From: Paguma larvata
Taxonomy: Eukaryota; Chordata; Mammalia; Carnivora; Viverridae
Reading direction: 5' to 3'
Assembly (NCBI GenBank): GCA_030068075.1
Contig: CM057825.1
Coordinates: 76,895,123 to 76,959,122, forward strand
Length of the DNA stretch: 64,000 bases
The notes beneath the pieces are model-generated. The model made no database searches and was not told the DNA's origin. It saw only the letters and a list, made by a program, of their open reading frames with translations. Position 1 is the first letter of the stretch, and each line of letters opens with the position of its first letter. Both the position numbers and the translations under genes were made by a program. Shown piece after piece: positions 50,103 through 64,000 of the stretch.

Positions 50103-50300
50103 ACAATACAGCATAGCTGTAAAAAGTGTGGACCCTGGAGCCAAATTGCTTGTATTCAAATCTACACTAGTTATGCAATCCAGCAAGTACCTACCTCACT
50201 GGGTTGGTATAAAGATTCAACGGGTGAATCTCAGCTCGAAGAACAGGGACTGACACATAATGAACAGCACCTAGGTGTTTCTGTTATAATTATTGGATGT
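50103..50300 (+). repeat. MIR (nearly full length)
   Basis: 'acagcatagctgtaaaaagt', 'gtggaccctggagccaaatt', 'tacctcactgggttggtata', 'gcacctaggtgtttctgtta' in consensus order. Confidence 0.85.
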
Positions 50301-50439
50301 ACTTGCATTGTGCCGTGCCTAACCTGTCAGGTTCTGTAAGGATCTGTTCCTATCTGTTTCACTGTTGTATCTCATCTCAGTCCTTTACTATGGTAGGCCC
50401 ACAGTAAATATTTTTTGGATGAGTGATGGCAATCAGAGT

Positions 50440-50640
50440 GTGATGCATCCTTTTATTGGGTAGGCCAGATACTATGCTAGTTGTTTTACATAGATTATCT
50501 CTAACCTTCACTGTTATCTAGTATGGTTAGGCAGTATTATCCCATTTTGAAAACGAGGCGATGAAAGAAAGAGAGGTTAAGTGGTTTTATGAAGGTCACA
50601 CAGCAATTTAGGATTAGATTAGATCTATCTGACTTCAAAG
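50440..50640 (-). repeat. MIR
   Basis: 'tagattatctctaaccttca', 'ttatcccattttgaaaacga', 'agagaggttaagtggtttta': reverse-strand MIR. Confidence 0.8.
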
Positions 50641-51374
50641 CCAGTTTCCTCCCCTCACAGTCCACACAACTATACTCACACCTGGTTACCTGTCCACAGA
50701 TAATTTGGATAGCTTGGAGTCTGGAGTGCTATGTTAAGAAGTCTAACTACACATGGCCTATGAATGAAGTCCACTTGCAAAATAGAAAGTATGGTTAAAG
50801 CACTGCGTGTATATTGAAGAATGTATTATCCAGCCCTGACTCTATAATCCTTCCCAGCTAAAGGAAGTTAACCTTTATTGAGCAGTTCCCCAAAAACTAA
50901 GAGCTATGCCATTGTTTCCAATTTTTAGAATTGTCTCATAAAGAGAGTTCTATCAATTTGGGGTCCTTTGGGAAGTAGACACCTAAATGGAATTAGAATT
51001 GCAAATTTATTGGAGAAAATGCCTGCGAAAAGGGGCAGAACAAGCCAGGAGAGCCTCTTCACCAGAGGTTAAATCTGATCTCATGAAAGGAAAAGCGGAA
51101 GGAAGGAAAAATGGACAGAAGGAGCCTCAGACTGAGATGCAGCATTCTTTCATGTTTGTCACACGTTGGCATACATGTCCAGGCTCTAGTTCCCATGCTG
51201 TGCTCAGGCACTGGCTCGGAGCAACCTCTGGAGAGCATGGCTTTGGCTTGAATGCTATAGCAGTTCTGGGAGGTGCCAAGGGCCCCTAACCCCCTCACCA
51301 GGCAATCTGCTGAGTGTACTCGTCACAGCGGGTGTTCCAGGAAATCTGAGCACAGACCTCTATCTACCGTAGTA

Positions 51375-51515
51375 GATAACACTATCCTACTTTCTAGAAG
51401 GGAAAGCTCAGTCCCTGATTAAGAAACTTGTCGGAGGTAACAATTAGTAAATGAGCCCCAAGATTCAACCCTAGATCTGTCTGACTCAAACCTCTGTTCC
51501 CTGTGCCAGTCTACC
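51375..51515 (-). repeat. MIR fragment
   Basis: 'ctagaagggaaagctcagtc' and 'gatctgtctgactcaaacct' follow reverse-strand MIR. Confidence 0.6.
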
Positions 51516-52949
51516 TCTACACAGAGCTGTGTAGTGCAGATGAATCTCTGGCCCCAACTTTGCTGTGCAAGAAATGTCTTCAGGGCAGAACAAAGACCTC
51601 AACTGAGCAGGGTGTGGGGGAGGGGTGGTTGATGAGGAAGTTGAAGGAGTTGCGGGGGAGAGTTCCAGTTCAGACAACCATTGGCCATGTCCATGTGGTC
51701 CTTAAGGGTGGATGTTCTGCTGCATCAAACCTCATCTGGAACAGGGAATCTTTGGTAAGGCAGGGAATCTTTAGATAAGCCCCTCCTCTCTGGGACATTG
51801 GCAAGAGAGTTCCTTTCTCTTCTGTGTCTGGAGGAGAGGAGGTGTCTCCCTCTTTTCTCCTCCAGTTGCTATTAATGGAACTTCCTCTTTGCTTTTATTG
51901 TGTCTAAAAACATCCCCACCTTCTTTTGTTTCCTGAGTTAGTTAGCAAAATCTCTCCAACCAATTAGGCTTTTGGGAAACAAAACCCAGGAAGGGAACCG
52001 GAGAGCTGGCAATTTCCTGCCATAGCAGCGCCCTGCACCCCAGGCAAGGAAGCCCAGACCCTGCCACCTGCATGAGTAGTAGAAAAGAAAGGGGGAAAAT
52101 ACAAAAGGAAAAACACAGATTAATATCTCAAAATTGGTCATGTCTGCCTTCACACAGGTCTATACTGTGCAGACAGCCTAGTTCTGTGAGGTCCCTGAGG
52201 TGGCCCAAAGATCTGCAGAAGTTTTGGGAGCAGATCTGTGTTGACTAGAGAGGAGGTAGGCCTGTCTATTTCACTGGACAGAGTGAGCACACTCATCCAC
52301 CAGGAGCAAGGCGTTTTGCAAGTCTTCTCAAATGCAAATGCCAGGAAGAATGGGATGATTTTCTAAGTACTGAGCTCCTAGTCTCTCTGTGCATTCATTT
52401 GGAGGCAGGGTGGAGGTAGAGTGGCCTCTAGAAACAGATGTCAAGATGTGGGAGGAATCTCTTCTGGGGAAGGCTGAGGATATGGTGTCTATGACCCTTC
52501 TCAACTGCAAGACTGATTCTATCCAGATTTTGGAAGTAATCAGTGTAGAGATGTTAGTGAAACCATGAAGGCAATGGAGCCCAAGGAAGAGGAGAGTATT
52601 AACAAAAAGAGCAGAAAATATGTCACGTAAAGTGATATCCTCATTGTTTGAAAATGTCATTAAGATCAGATACTTCTAGAGAACTATCTGTGGGCATGTC
52701 TGAGGACATGGTATCCATGTCACCATATGGTTAAATCAGACAAACTCAAAATATTTGGTCGTCTCAAATCCATGTGGCTCACCTACAAGAATTACATTTA
52801 GCAAGTATTACTCAAGGATTAGGCCTGTTACCTTGATAGGTGCTAGGGATTCAAAGCCATGTTCCTGCCTTCAAAAATTGTATAATCTAATAAGATTACG
52901 GTTGGCTCCAGACAAAGAGCAGAAACAGACTCAAATACAGAGAACAAAG

Positions 52950-53450
52950 TGATGATTGCCAGAGGGGAGGCAGGTGAAATAGGTGAAGAGGGTTACAAGG
53001 TACAAACTTCCAGTTATAAATAAATATAAGCCATGGGGATGAAAAGCACAGAATAGGGGCGCCTGGGTGGCTCGGTCAGTTGAGCGTCTGACTTTGGCTC
53101 AGGTCATGATCTCGCCATTCCCGAGTTCGAGCCCCGCGTTGGACTCTGTGCTGACAGCTCGGAACCTGGAGCCTGTTTCAGATTCTGTGTCTCCCTCTCT
53201 GTCTGTGCCCCTCCCCTGCTCATCCTCTGTCTGTCTGTCTCTCTCTCAAAAATAAATAAACATTTTAAAAAAAAAGGCTCTTCCCTTAAGGAAAAAAAAA
53301 GCACAGAATAGGGAATGTAGTCAATAATTTGTGATAACTTTGTATGGTGATGGATGGTAACTACCCTTGTGGTGAACATTCCGTAACATATATAGTTGTC
53401 AAATCAGTATGTCCTACACCTGAAGCTATATATGTCAACTACACTTCACT
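52950..53450 (+). mobile_element. L1 3'UTR, split by a SINE
   Basis: 'gtgatgattgccagagggga' (left part) and 'gtggtgaacattccgtaaca...cctacacctgaagctatata' (right part) are successive pieces of a + strand L1 3' end. Confidence 0.75.
53058..53296 (+). mobile_element. SINEC_Fc-type SINE with extra 3' segment
   Basis: SINE with AAATAAATAAACATTTTAAAAAAAAA tail, followed by 'ggctcttcccttaagg' and a second A run. The target duplication aaaagcacagaatagg (53042-53057 and from 53297) encloses the extra segment too. Confidence 0.95.
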
Positions 53451-53561
53451 TTTTAAAAAATAGATTGCAGTTAACTAAGTCAGCTCTTAGCCAACAATTT
53501 GGTAGATCGTAAATATCCTTACAGATATTACTTCATAAATCTCTTATAGATTAAGAGTGGT

Positions 53562-53673
53562 GTTTTTTTAAGTTTATTTATTTAAGTAATCTCTACACCC
53601 AATGCAGGGTTTGAAGTCACGACCCTGAGATCAAGAGTCACGTGTTCTTCCACCTGAGCCAGCCAGGCGCCCC
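53562..53673 (-). mobile_element. Old short CAN-type SINE
   Basis: 'aagtttatttatttaagtaa', 'gaccctgagatcaagagtca', 'gagccagccaggcgcccc': the short older carnivore type, reversed; same class as 32650. Confidence 0.85.
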
Positions 53674-53691
53674 AAAAAAAGTGGTTTAGAT

Positions 53692-53879
53692 CAGGATTTC
53701 TCCACTTCAGCACTACTGACATTTTAGGTTGGGTAATTATTTGTTATGGGAACCTGTGCTTTGTGTTTAGTAGTACCCCTGGCCAGTAACAACTTGCAAA
53801 TTGTGACCACCAAAAATGTCTCTAGACGTTGCCAAAAGTCCCTTAGGGAAAAAAATCACTTCCTGGTTGAGAACCACTG
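53692..53879 (-). mobile_element. MER5-type hAT transposon
   Basis: Reverse of MER5A: it starts 'caggatttctccacttcagc' and ends 'ggttgagaaccactg'. The 8-bp target duplication typical of hAT elements is visible as gtttagat (53684-53691) and gtttaggt (53880-53887). Confidence 0.9.
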
Positions 53880-54278
53880 GTTTAGGTTAATATATACACA
53901 AGTTTTGGTGAATAATGTTTTAGAAGTCTTAGTAAGTGATTTCTGGAGATACGTTCTAGGTGAATGAACATGTTTCTTTTTAGTTTGATCTTTTTCTGAG
54001 ATTGGGTTTGTTAACATTTATTCCTCATAATTATTAGAGAAAATACTCATGTCCTATTAAAATTGAGGCATTTAAGCTTCTGAGAGAGCTGACAATTGAA
54101 GAGTTGTGTATATAATGCATCTATTACCTCTGAAATAGCTGGAACCAAGAAAATATAGATGCATACTTAAATGCAAATAATACTGTGAGGTGCCTTAGGA
54201 CTTGTCCACATGTCAGGAATGTCACACACAGCCTCATGCACTTGGGAGACAGCCTTGCTCTCTTATGTCTCAGCAGCA

Positions 54279-54496
54279 AAAAAATTTTTTTAAGTTTATT
54301 TATTTTGAGAGATTGAGAGAGAGATAGCATGGGCATATATGCGTGCACATGAAGGACAGGGGCAGAGAGAGAGGAAGAGAGAGAGAATCCCAAGCAGGCT
54401 CCACACTGTGAGTGCTCGAACCCACGAACTGTGAGATCATGACCTGAGCTGAAATCCAGAGTGGGGCGCTCAACCCACTGAGCTACCCAGGCTCCC
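54279..54496 (-). mobile_element. SINEC_Fc-type SINE (older)
   Basis: Reverse-strand copy; flanks ctcagcagcaaa (to 54280) and ctcagcagcgaa (54497-54508) look like the target duplication. Confidence 0.92.
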
Positions 54497-55491
54497 CTCA
54501 GCAGCGAATTCTTGTTTTATGTAATTGACCAGGTAACCTGAAATATTAAACAAGCAGTCTGGATAAGTAAGGTTACTTTGAATTTAATATTTTCTAAACA
54601 CTGTTTACATTGTTAAACATGTTCATTTGATACTATTTGTAATACTAAGAAGGAATTTTACATGCTATGTTGGCACATGTGAAAAAAAATCTTTGGATTG
54701 TAAGAACTAGTAGTAATCTAAAAACGTGTCTGCATTTGTCCCTGCTTTACTTTAAGACCATGATTGTAATTGTCACTGAAAGACTGGTGATCACTGTGTC
54801 ATTTTAGTTCCTCTAGGAGAGTTTACAACTTGCTTAATTGGCCACTACATCTCCAATCTGAAAAGTCAGCAAATTATACTGGCAGAGTCGCACATTGCTA
54901 AGAAATTAAAGGCAGCAGTCTTTAGAAAGGGAAGTCTAAAATAGTGCTGAAAAAACTCAGCTCTCTGTAGCCAGAAAAATGAATCCTGGTCTCAGGGATT
55001 GTTGAAGCAGAAAGGAACCTTGAAGAACAGCCAGTGTAGTATTCCCTGGAATGTGTTCTTCCCAATGTGGTCTCTGTGTGGTGTCAGCAGGTGCGACGGG
55101 GAAAGAGTTCTGATACCAAAAATGTTTGAGGAAACACTTATGTAAACAAAGATGAACTGATTTCTCTACTACAGAAGCCTTTATATGCTAATGAGTATTT
55201 TATATCTCTATCAGGATAGTGTACAGTATCTCCCTTAAATTTTGTCTGTGGAACCATTTTTCCACAGAGCATCCTACGGATCTAGTGTTCCGTAGAACAC
55301 TTCTAGGGAAAGAGTGATCCAATCCAACCTCCTCACTTTTCAAAGGAGGGAACGGAGACCAAGAGGTGAACTGGCTTTCCAAAGCATAAGCCTTGCCAAA
55401 GTCAGCATCAGATAGTGAATGGCAACAAACTGGTTAGTATATATTCTCCTGGAAAGAGAAGTTTGGGTTTCACAGGTGAAACTTCTCTTTT

Positions 55492-55701
55492 TTTTTTCTT
55501 AAGTTTATTTATTTTGAGAGAGACAGAGATAGTGGGAGTCGAGGAGGGGTAGAGAGAGAGAGACAGAGAGAGAGAGAGTCTCAAGCAGGGTCTGCACTGT
55601 CAGCACAGAGCCCAATGTGGGGCTCGAACTCACAAAACCATGAGATCGTGACCTGAAATCAAGAGTCCAGCGCTCAACCGACTAAGCCACCCGGGCATCC
55701 T
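55492..55701 (-). mobile_element. SINEC_Fc-type SINE (older)
   Basis: Reverse-strand copy with long GA run 55551-55580; flanks ggtgaaacttctcttt and ggcgaagcttctttt are a decayed target duplication. Confidence 0.92.
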
Positions 55702-55727
55702 GGCGAAGCTTCTTTTAAGAGAGGGGT

Positions 55728-55920
55728 GAGCAAACTTTTTCAGTAAAGGCCGGAAGGTAAATATTTTTGGTTTTGTGTCCCCTCTGGTCTTCTTCACAAA
55801 ACTTCCCAACTCTGCTTTGGTAGCAGGGAAGCAGCCATACACAATGTGTAAATGAGTACGCGTGTTCCAGTCAAACGTTGTTTTCAGAAGCAAGAGGCAG
55901 GCCTGTAGCCACCCCACCAA
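55728..55920 (-). mobile_element. DNA-transposon fossil (same family as 27232)
   Basis: 'gtgagcaaactttttcagta', 'ggaaggtaaatatttttggt', 'gcagccatacacaatgtgta' are the reverse of the family at 27232-27442. Confidence 0.7.
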
Positions 55921-55959
55921 AGTTGTACCAAAGTTGCCACCCTTGTTCGAGGACAACGT

Positions 55960-56380
55960 TTCGTTTATTGATGACAGTGCAGTAAACTTCCCTCAAACTT
56001 AGTGACTTCAAACAGTGAGTGTTGGGTAGTCTTCAGCTGGTGGCTGCCATGGTTCCTTCCCGGGGATGGCTGGAAGGCTGGGCGTAGCCAGCTGCTCGTT
56101 CTCTCCTCATAGTCTCAGGGCTTTCCCATGGGCTCCCTCCCCCAGGGATACAGGCTTCTTACAGGGCAGCTCCCAGGGCTCCAAAAGCCAAGCATTACAA
56201 TCTCCTCAACTTAGATACTGGGCTTAGATAATGGTACAGCGTCACTCCTACAGCGTTCTGCCAGGCAAAGGAGTCACAGAGGTTGCCCAGATTCAAGGAG
56301 AGAGGACCTAAATCCTCCATCTCAGTGCAGGGAGCATCAAAGCATATGTGACCATTTTTAATTTGCCACAGACAGATCCG
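55960..56380. repeat. Ancient MaLR/MLT1-like repeat
   Basis: 'caaacttagtgacttcaaac' and the gene-poor pyrimidine-rich stretch after it resemble the 'caaacttagtggcttaaaac' class of old LTR repeats. Confidence 0.45.
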
Positions 56381-59300
56381 TTCCTCTCTGGATGAGGGAA
56401 GACTGCTTCATTGCCTGCCCCGGATTCACAGAAGAAAAGCTGGGATGCAGACAGTAGGGGGCCCAATAAAGCTAGGACTCATTTTTTTTTTTAATAGGAC
56501 TAGCCTGAATTTGTAGTTCAAATATTCGTCCACACACTACATGATTAGATTTCATTTTGCTTACCCTTGTCCTCTTCAGAGAAATTGTATTTAGTACATT
56601 TTAAGAAGGCCAAAGTTCGAATTGGCCCAGTACTGTGGGAATAAGAGATACATAATACATGGTGAGAAAAGCAGACAGGCAGACAAGTGAATATATAAAT
56701 GAAATGTAATCCCTTAATCCTACTTAGTTACAAGCTGGTTTGTGTTACCATAAGATGACCCTGTGGCTCTTGGAGCTGGGTAATTTTTTTGAGCGTGTAA
56801 AATGACATTGATCGCTCTCTCTGCAAGAGGGGAACTCATCTTCTCACAGAGTCTTGCAAACCTCTAACATTACAGTCACCATAGGAATTCTCTTCTGTCA
56901 CTCTTTATTTTCCACTGCTGAATAGACTCAGCTTTATTCTATTAAATACAAGCACTGTGAAGTGAATAACGGTGCCCCGTATCCTTGATCGTATTGCTAT
57001 CATGGTAGTGATTTTCCACTGCCCTCTCCCAGCCATTTTATGTTAATTATTTAGAATTGCGTGGACTCATCCATCTATTTAAAGTATCGTCACCATCGGT
57101 GCTCTTATTATTACAGAGCCTCTGGACATCCACATTTTAATTCATAATACTGCTTTGGAAAAAGACAGTAAATCAATTTGAGATGCTTCCTTCATGAAAC
57201 AAGGCCACATAGGATCTAGTTTCTCTCAACTCAAAGGAGACTTCTCTTGTAGGGATTTTAGCCACCCAACTTGAACATAGGGAGTTAGGGACAGTTCGCT
57301 CCCACCAGTGCTGTGATTTAAAGCATTGGATTAATTTGAACTTAACAAAAACACTGGGTGCTTCTTCTACAGATGGTAACACTGGTAGATGTTGCTATAA
57401 TCTTTGAAGAATAGGAATGGACAGGAGGGAGCGGGGTGGTGAGGAAATGTGTGTGGGTTCATTGACTGTTAAGACAGGAACTACGAGAGATCAAAATCAC
57501 TGATATTCTTTGGCTTCATGTCCCCCCACCCCTGAAATTAGTGGCAGGATTTCTGATTGTCTTTCCTGTTCAGCTTATTAAAGTTGGAAAGTGTGCCTGA
57601 GATGAACTGCTAGAGCCCCACAATATTGGTAGGTTTTCCTTTATCCGCGTAAGACCTCCTAAATCTTTCAAGATTTATTGAATTTAGTGTCCAGTTTCCC
57701 ATCACTAGTTGGCCAGTGAGTTAAGTACTCAGGACTTCCCAAGCTTTAATAATATCAAAAATGCACTTGTGATATGAAAGAAACATTGGTTAGTTATTTT
57801 ATAATTAGCATTACATAGTGGGCATTCAGCCATTTTATTTTGCCATTTGTATTTCCCAGTCTTTTTTTTTTTTTTTTTAATGATGACAGATTCAGGATGT
57901 CTATGTTCTAGTAGCAAAATAAAATAAAAGTGTATTCACCCCTATTATTTTTTTCCTCTTAGAAACAGGAAAGATAATACTAGTATTATGTCATGCACTG
58001 GCTTTAAAAAAAAAGTTAAAATTAAATCGCAAAATTAATTTCTAAGTTTTATAAACTTTTTATTAGAAAATGTTTAGCAACTTGCTAAACTTGCTAGATA
58101 AAACTTATTACAAATTATATGTTAGGTTTAATGAGCCTTTCCCCTCTATGCTAGAAAGGATGCATTTCATAGTCGTAAAGACTCTGTCTCTGTATCTCCC
58201 CTCCCCAAAGACTGTACTGGAAGTAAGTGGAACCTGGTCCAGTTCTCAACGTAGGAACTGAAAAGTGCTCTATGTTCTGCAAAAACTCAGGGGACCGACT
58301 ATTCCAGTTCCCCCTGGATTTTCCAGATTTAGGCACTGATAGTCCTAAGTACCCAAAAACACTCAGCCCTGGGCACATGGGGATAGTTGGTTGCCCTAAT
58401 TCAGGTGCTTTTTGTAGGAAACTTTGTGATACTCTGTGGACCCAGACAGATCGTTGTTAAGTACTTAATTTTTTTTAAAAAGATATTACAGATCTTCTTC
58501 ATTTCCATTCAGTTCAGCATCAGTCTTTTCCTTTCTCTAGTCCCTGTCATCTACTTCTCTGAAGGACTGGGTGAGCTGGAGGCCTGGTCTTCACTCTTCT
58601 TATTAATAATGCTTTAGTATTTCATTTTCCTGAATGAGCTTATCAAGAAAAGGAAAACCTACTGTACCTGGTTTTCCAATGGTTTGTTTGACTCCCGTGC
58701 TCACTATGTCCTCACTTTAGCAGCCATACTATTTCTGCCCACTTCAGCTAAAGAAAATATCCCATCACTATATCAGAGGCGTTTGCCATGGCAAAGCTTT
58801 GAAAACAGCTCAGTGGTGCCCTATCTCTGGCACTCGCCAAGGGCATGGTATCATTGAAATGGTCCCTCTTCACTGCCTGTGACTGTCCCATTACCCACGC
58901 CCTCTTCTGCTGATCGGATTACTCTCTGAGGCTGGAGGCCTCACGTATTGCACAGTAAGGAACTAATTAGACTTGAACCATTACATTCTTGAAAAATTGG
59001 CAAAGCCGGTTTGCATAATTCATGGGGCTGCTTCTCTTTGAATTTCATGTATAATATTTTTAAAAATTTATGCCCTTATACTCGCTTTCTAACACTCTGG
59101 TCTAATCAGCTGTGTTATTTCCTTAACAGTTGAAAAGAAAAATTGTCACAGATATACAGGCTGTGAAATTCTTCTTAGTTGAAAATAAGCTGCATATGTC
59201 AGTATTCATCCAGAAGCTGAAATTTGCTTTCCTCTGTGCTTTTGAAAGCATAAAAGCAGTTTCAAATCATCTTCCATCATATAGCTGTCTTTTTAGCAGG

Positions 59301-60289
59301 TGCAAAAGCATCGTTTCCTAGAAATGATTGAGGCTTGAGCAAACAGCCATGTGCTGATGGATACAAATTCTGTCCATTGGCGAAGAGGGGTACTTTGTTA
59401 AAATTACTTGTAATAAAGTGTATACTTAAATTGTATCTGCAGCATGGGTGTGTAGCATGTGAAACAGCCAAGTGGATATAAACCTTATTCAAATAATCCC
59501 CTTTTGTAGGGGCTCCTTACCCAGTTTTGCCCTCTCTGGCCTTTGTCAGGACCTTCAGTCCAGGTGTCCTGGGAGCTTCTTTAACTTGGGACTCTATGAA
59601 AGGAAAAATTGGGTTTTTGAGACCACGCCTTGTTGGGAACCCACATTATAGAATGAGACCTATGTAAGTGAGTTAGACAGATAACATAAATGAAATTATG
59701 TAAACAGCAGCCTCCAAATCACATACAGTTTAGAAATTGTGAACCGTGTTAGCCTGGAGAGGCTGACAGAATGGGCCTTGCTTCCAGTGCTGCCCAGTTT
59801 CAACTTTCTTCCCCCTGGGTCATCTGTCTGAGTCTGTGCGACACTCTTTGGGGGAAGCCTGTGCTTGTTCCGCTCAAGTTAGTGCTGCAAAGCTGTCAGA
59901 GAATGCAAGTTCGTATCAGAGCAGTATATGGATAGAAAGTGGGGAAGGGCTTTTGATTGCAAGAGGCAGGAATTTCTTACTTTAGTGGAACAGGGGACTT
60001 ACATGGATATATGTTGACTGACACTGTAGGAACGAGCTGTTTTTCCCTTGTCTCAAAGGCCACATGGTCTCTTTCTTCCGCTGCTTCTTCAGTTTCATTC
60101 TCTTCCCTCTACAGATAGAATTCTTTGATTTACTCATAATTTCCCCTCCCTTATAAGTTTAACTTTCACACGTGTCTCTGGGCCTCCTTCTACATTCAGA
60201 ACTTGAAGCTGCAGCTCAGAACATGAACAGTCTCTATATGGGTCTGAATTAAAGTCCCAGTGGGACCTGGGGTATGAAGGAGTTTAATA

Positions 60290-60415
60290 CGTGTCTTTCC
60301 CACTAGAAGAGGGGAGCTTCTTAAGCATAGCGATGATGTCTGTTTTCTTTGCTGCTGCATACTTAGCACAAAATAGTCCTGAGTAAATATTTGATGGAGA
60401 AATAAAATATACCAA
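60290..60415 (+). repeat. L2 3' end
   Basis: 'gcttcttaagcatagcgatg' to 'cctgagtaaatatttgatgg' is a diverged L2 terminus. Confidence 0.55.
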
Positions 60416-61772
60416 AAAAACAAAAAACAAACAAAAAACCACACCTGGAATCTACTAATAAGGGGAAAAGTCTCTACATGAGTTGAACCGGCTGAGTCTT
60501 CTCAAACAGAAGTCTGTTTGGACCAAAGTCACCTTATTCTATTCTTTGCCTAATTGCTAAACATTTCTCACTGCACCAACAACTTACACTGCCTTGCAAA
60601 TTAGGGTCCCAATATTCAGTAGAGATCAATGTGATGGAAACATTCCAATACTAAATGTTGGGAAAGAGATTGTTTCCATGGTGACTTCTGCTTAAGGGAA
60701 GCCTCACACTGATGAGAGTGACTCAGCTGGCCTACCACCGACTCATAGGCATCCAGTGTCCATGAACCTACAATCTAGCCGCAGTATCAATGCTGATGGC
60801 AGTAACCCTGCATTTGATTCATTAGTGAAAGGTTCTCACTTTGGCAAACCGAGCTTGTGAAAGCAGGTGGATAGTGGTGGAGATTTTGCGAGAGGGAAGG
60901 TGTGAGTGCCGCCGTTGAAGGTTGGGGGCTGTGCTCTCCCTTAGCTACGGAATGGCTTTTCTCTTTGTGAGGTGCCACAGGTTTCTGACTGTCTCTCCAG
61001 GGAATCTGCGTCCTGGGTTAATCCTGTCTGTGTTCCCAGCCACACTGAAGTGCCACTTTGCTGCTCTGGAGTGGAAGAACACTTCCTGATTACAGGCCAG
61101 ATGTTGGACAAAGTCCTTTCCGACGGAAGCATGGATACCAGATGCTTCTTGTGTGACACCCCTTCCCTCCCACAATTAAATACTCCTGGTCCTTGTTCTT
61201 TTTTAACCATTTCACACAATGATCTTTTGGTAGCAGAGATCACTGTGATGTACATTTCTAGTATTAATCCTAAACCTGCTTTCCACATTGTTTTATCATA
61301 AAACAGATATTTTCACAAACATCCTGAAAGGTACCTTAGTAAATGTTATTCCCTTCAACCTAGATATTTTGGGAGATGAAATGTTTATTCCCATGATATG
61401 GTCATTGTCGAAAGTATTTTTAGAACGCCTCTTTCAGTGCCATTAATATTCTGAAGTAAGTATAATTGAGTTCTGTAGGAATATATGGATAAATGCGAAA
61501 TGCGAATATGTTTTTGCTATCTTCTACATATAACACTTTTACACTTACGCCATCTTTTTCTTCTAAATAACAAAAGATGTAAGTATTTAATGAGCACTCC
61601 TATTTTCATGACCATGTCCAAACTTACACTTGGTTCACTGTATAGCTCCTCTCTGGACTTGAACTGTAGAAAGTGACAGCATAGTCTCTCAAGTGTGACA
61701 TTTGCTAGTAGATGTTAGGGATGCTATTATCTGCTTTAAGTGGAATTTTAGTTTTCATTGCTTAAAACCTGA

Positions 61773-64000
<2,228 letters not shown>

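Overview
This is nuclear DNA from a carnivoran mammal, almost certainly a cat (Felidae). The lineage call rests on about fifteen copies of the feline tRNA-Lys-derived SINE (SINEC_Fc type: a 'ggcgcctgggtggctcag' head, a tRNA-like B box, a CT-rich tract, then AAATAAATAAA and an A tail). Carnivore L1 3' ends and cat-type endogenous retroviral LTRs agree with it. Base composition, long introns and GT-AG exons are ordinary for a vertebrate.

The window lies inside one gene, CACNB4, read left to right on the + strand. CACNB4 encodes the beta-4 auxiliary subunit of voltage-gated calcium channels. Eleven consecutive coding exons are present: 16236-16356, 18224-18346, 27630-27760, 30397-30473, 31979-31998, 32222-32302, 33614-33672, 42551-42660, 47355-47506, 49220-49315 and 61809-61994. 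They run from the conserved [13 protein letters not shown] block through the SH3 domain, the HOOK linker and the whole guanylate-kinase-like (GK) domain to the start of the C-terminal tail. Reading phases fit across all ten junctions. The alternative first exons and promoter lie to the left of the window or were not recognised in it. The last coding exon and 3'UTR lie to the right. I see no other functional protein gene and no RNA gene.

Layout: 1-16235 is upstream intron (L2, MIR, a pair of SINEs that landed in the same target, a rearranged L1, two or three LTRs). 16236-18346 holds two exons. 18347-27629 is a large intron with ancient repeats, a 3' L1 on the - strand and an unusual poly(A)-tailed retroviral copy. 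27630-33672 is an exon-dense block with five exons, including a 20-nt microexon followed by a 223-nt intron. 33673-61808 has long introns and three exons. 61809-61994 is the last exon in view.

Main points for a second look: (1) the first exon carries one base more than the conserved family reading frame, which makes the standard acceptor frameshifting but coincides with an in-frame CAGCAG tandem acceptor; (2) a fragment of a gammaretrovirus-like ERV mRNA at 26630-27165 has every mark of LINE-1 retrotransposition (14-bp target duplication, TT/AAGA cut site, poly(A) starting 18 nt after AATAAA); (3) skipping the 20-nt microexon predicts a truncated beta-4 lacking the GK domain; (4) several nested or tandem SINE/L1 insertions have readable histories. 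I found no novel multi-gene system; the window is a conserved neuronal gene with accumulated mobile elements.
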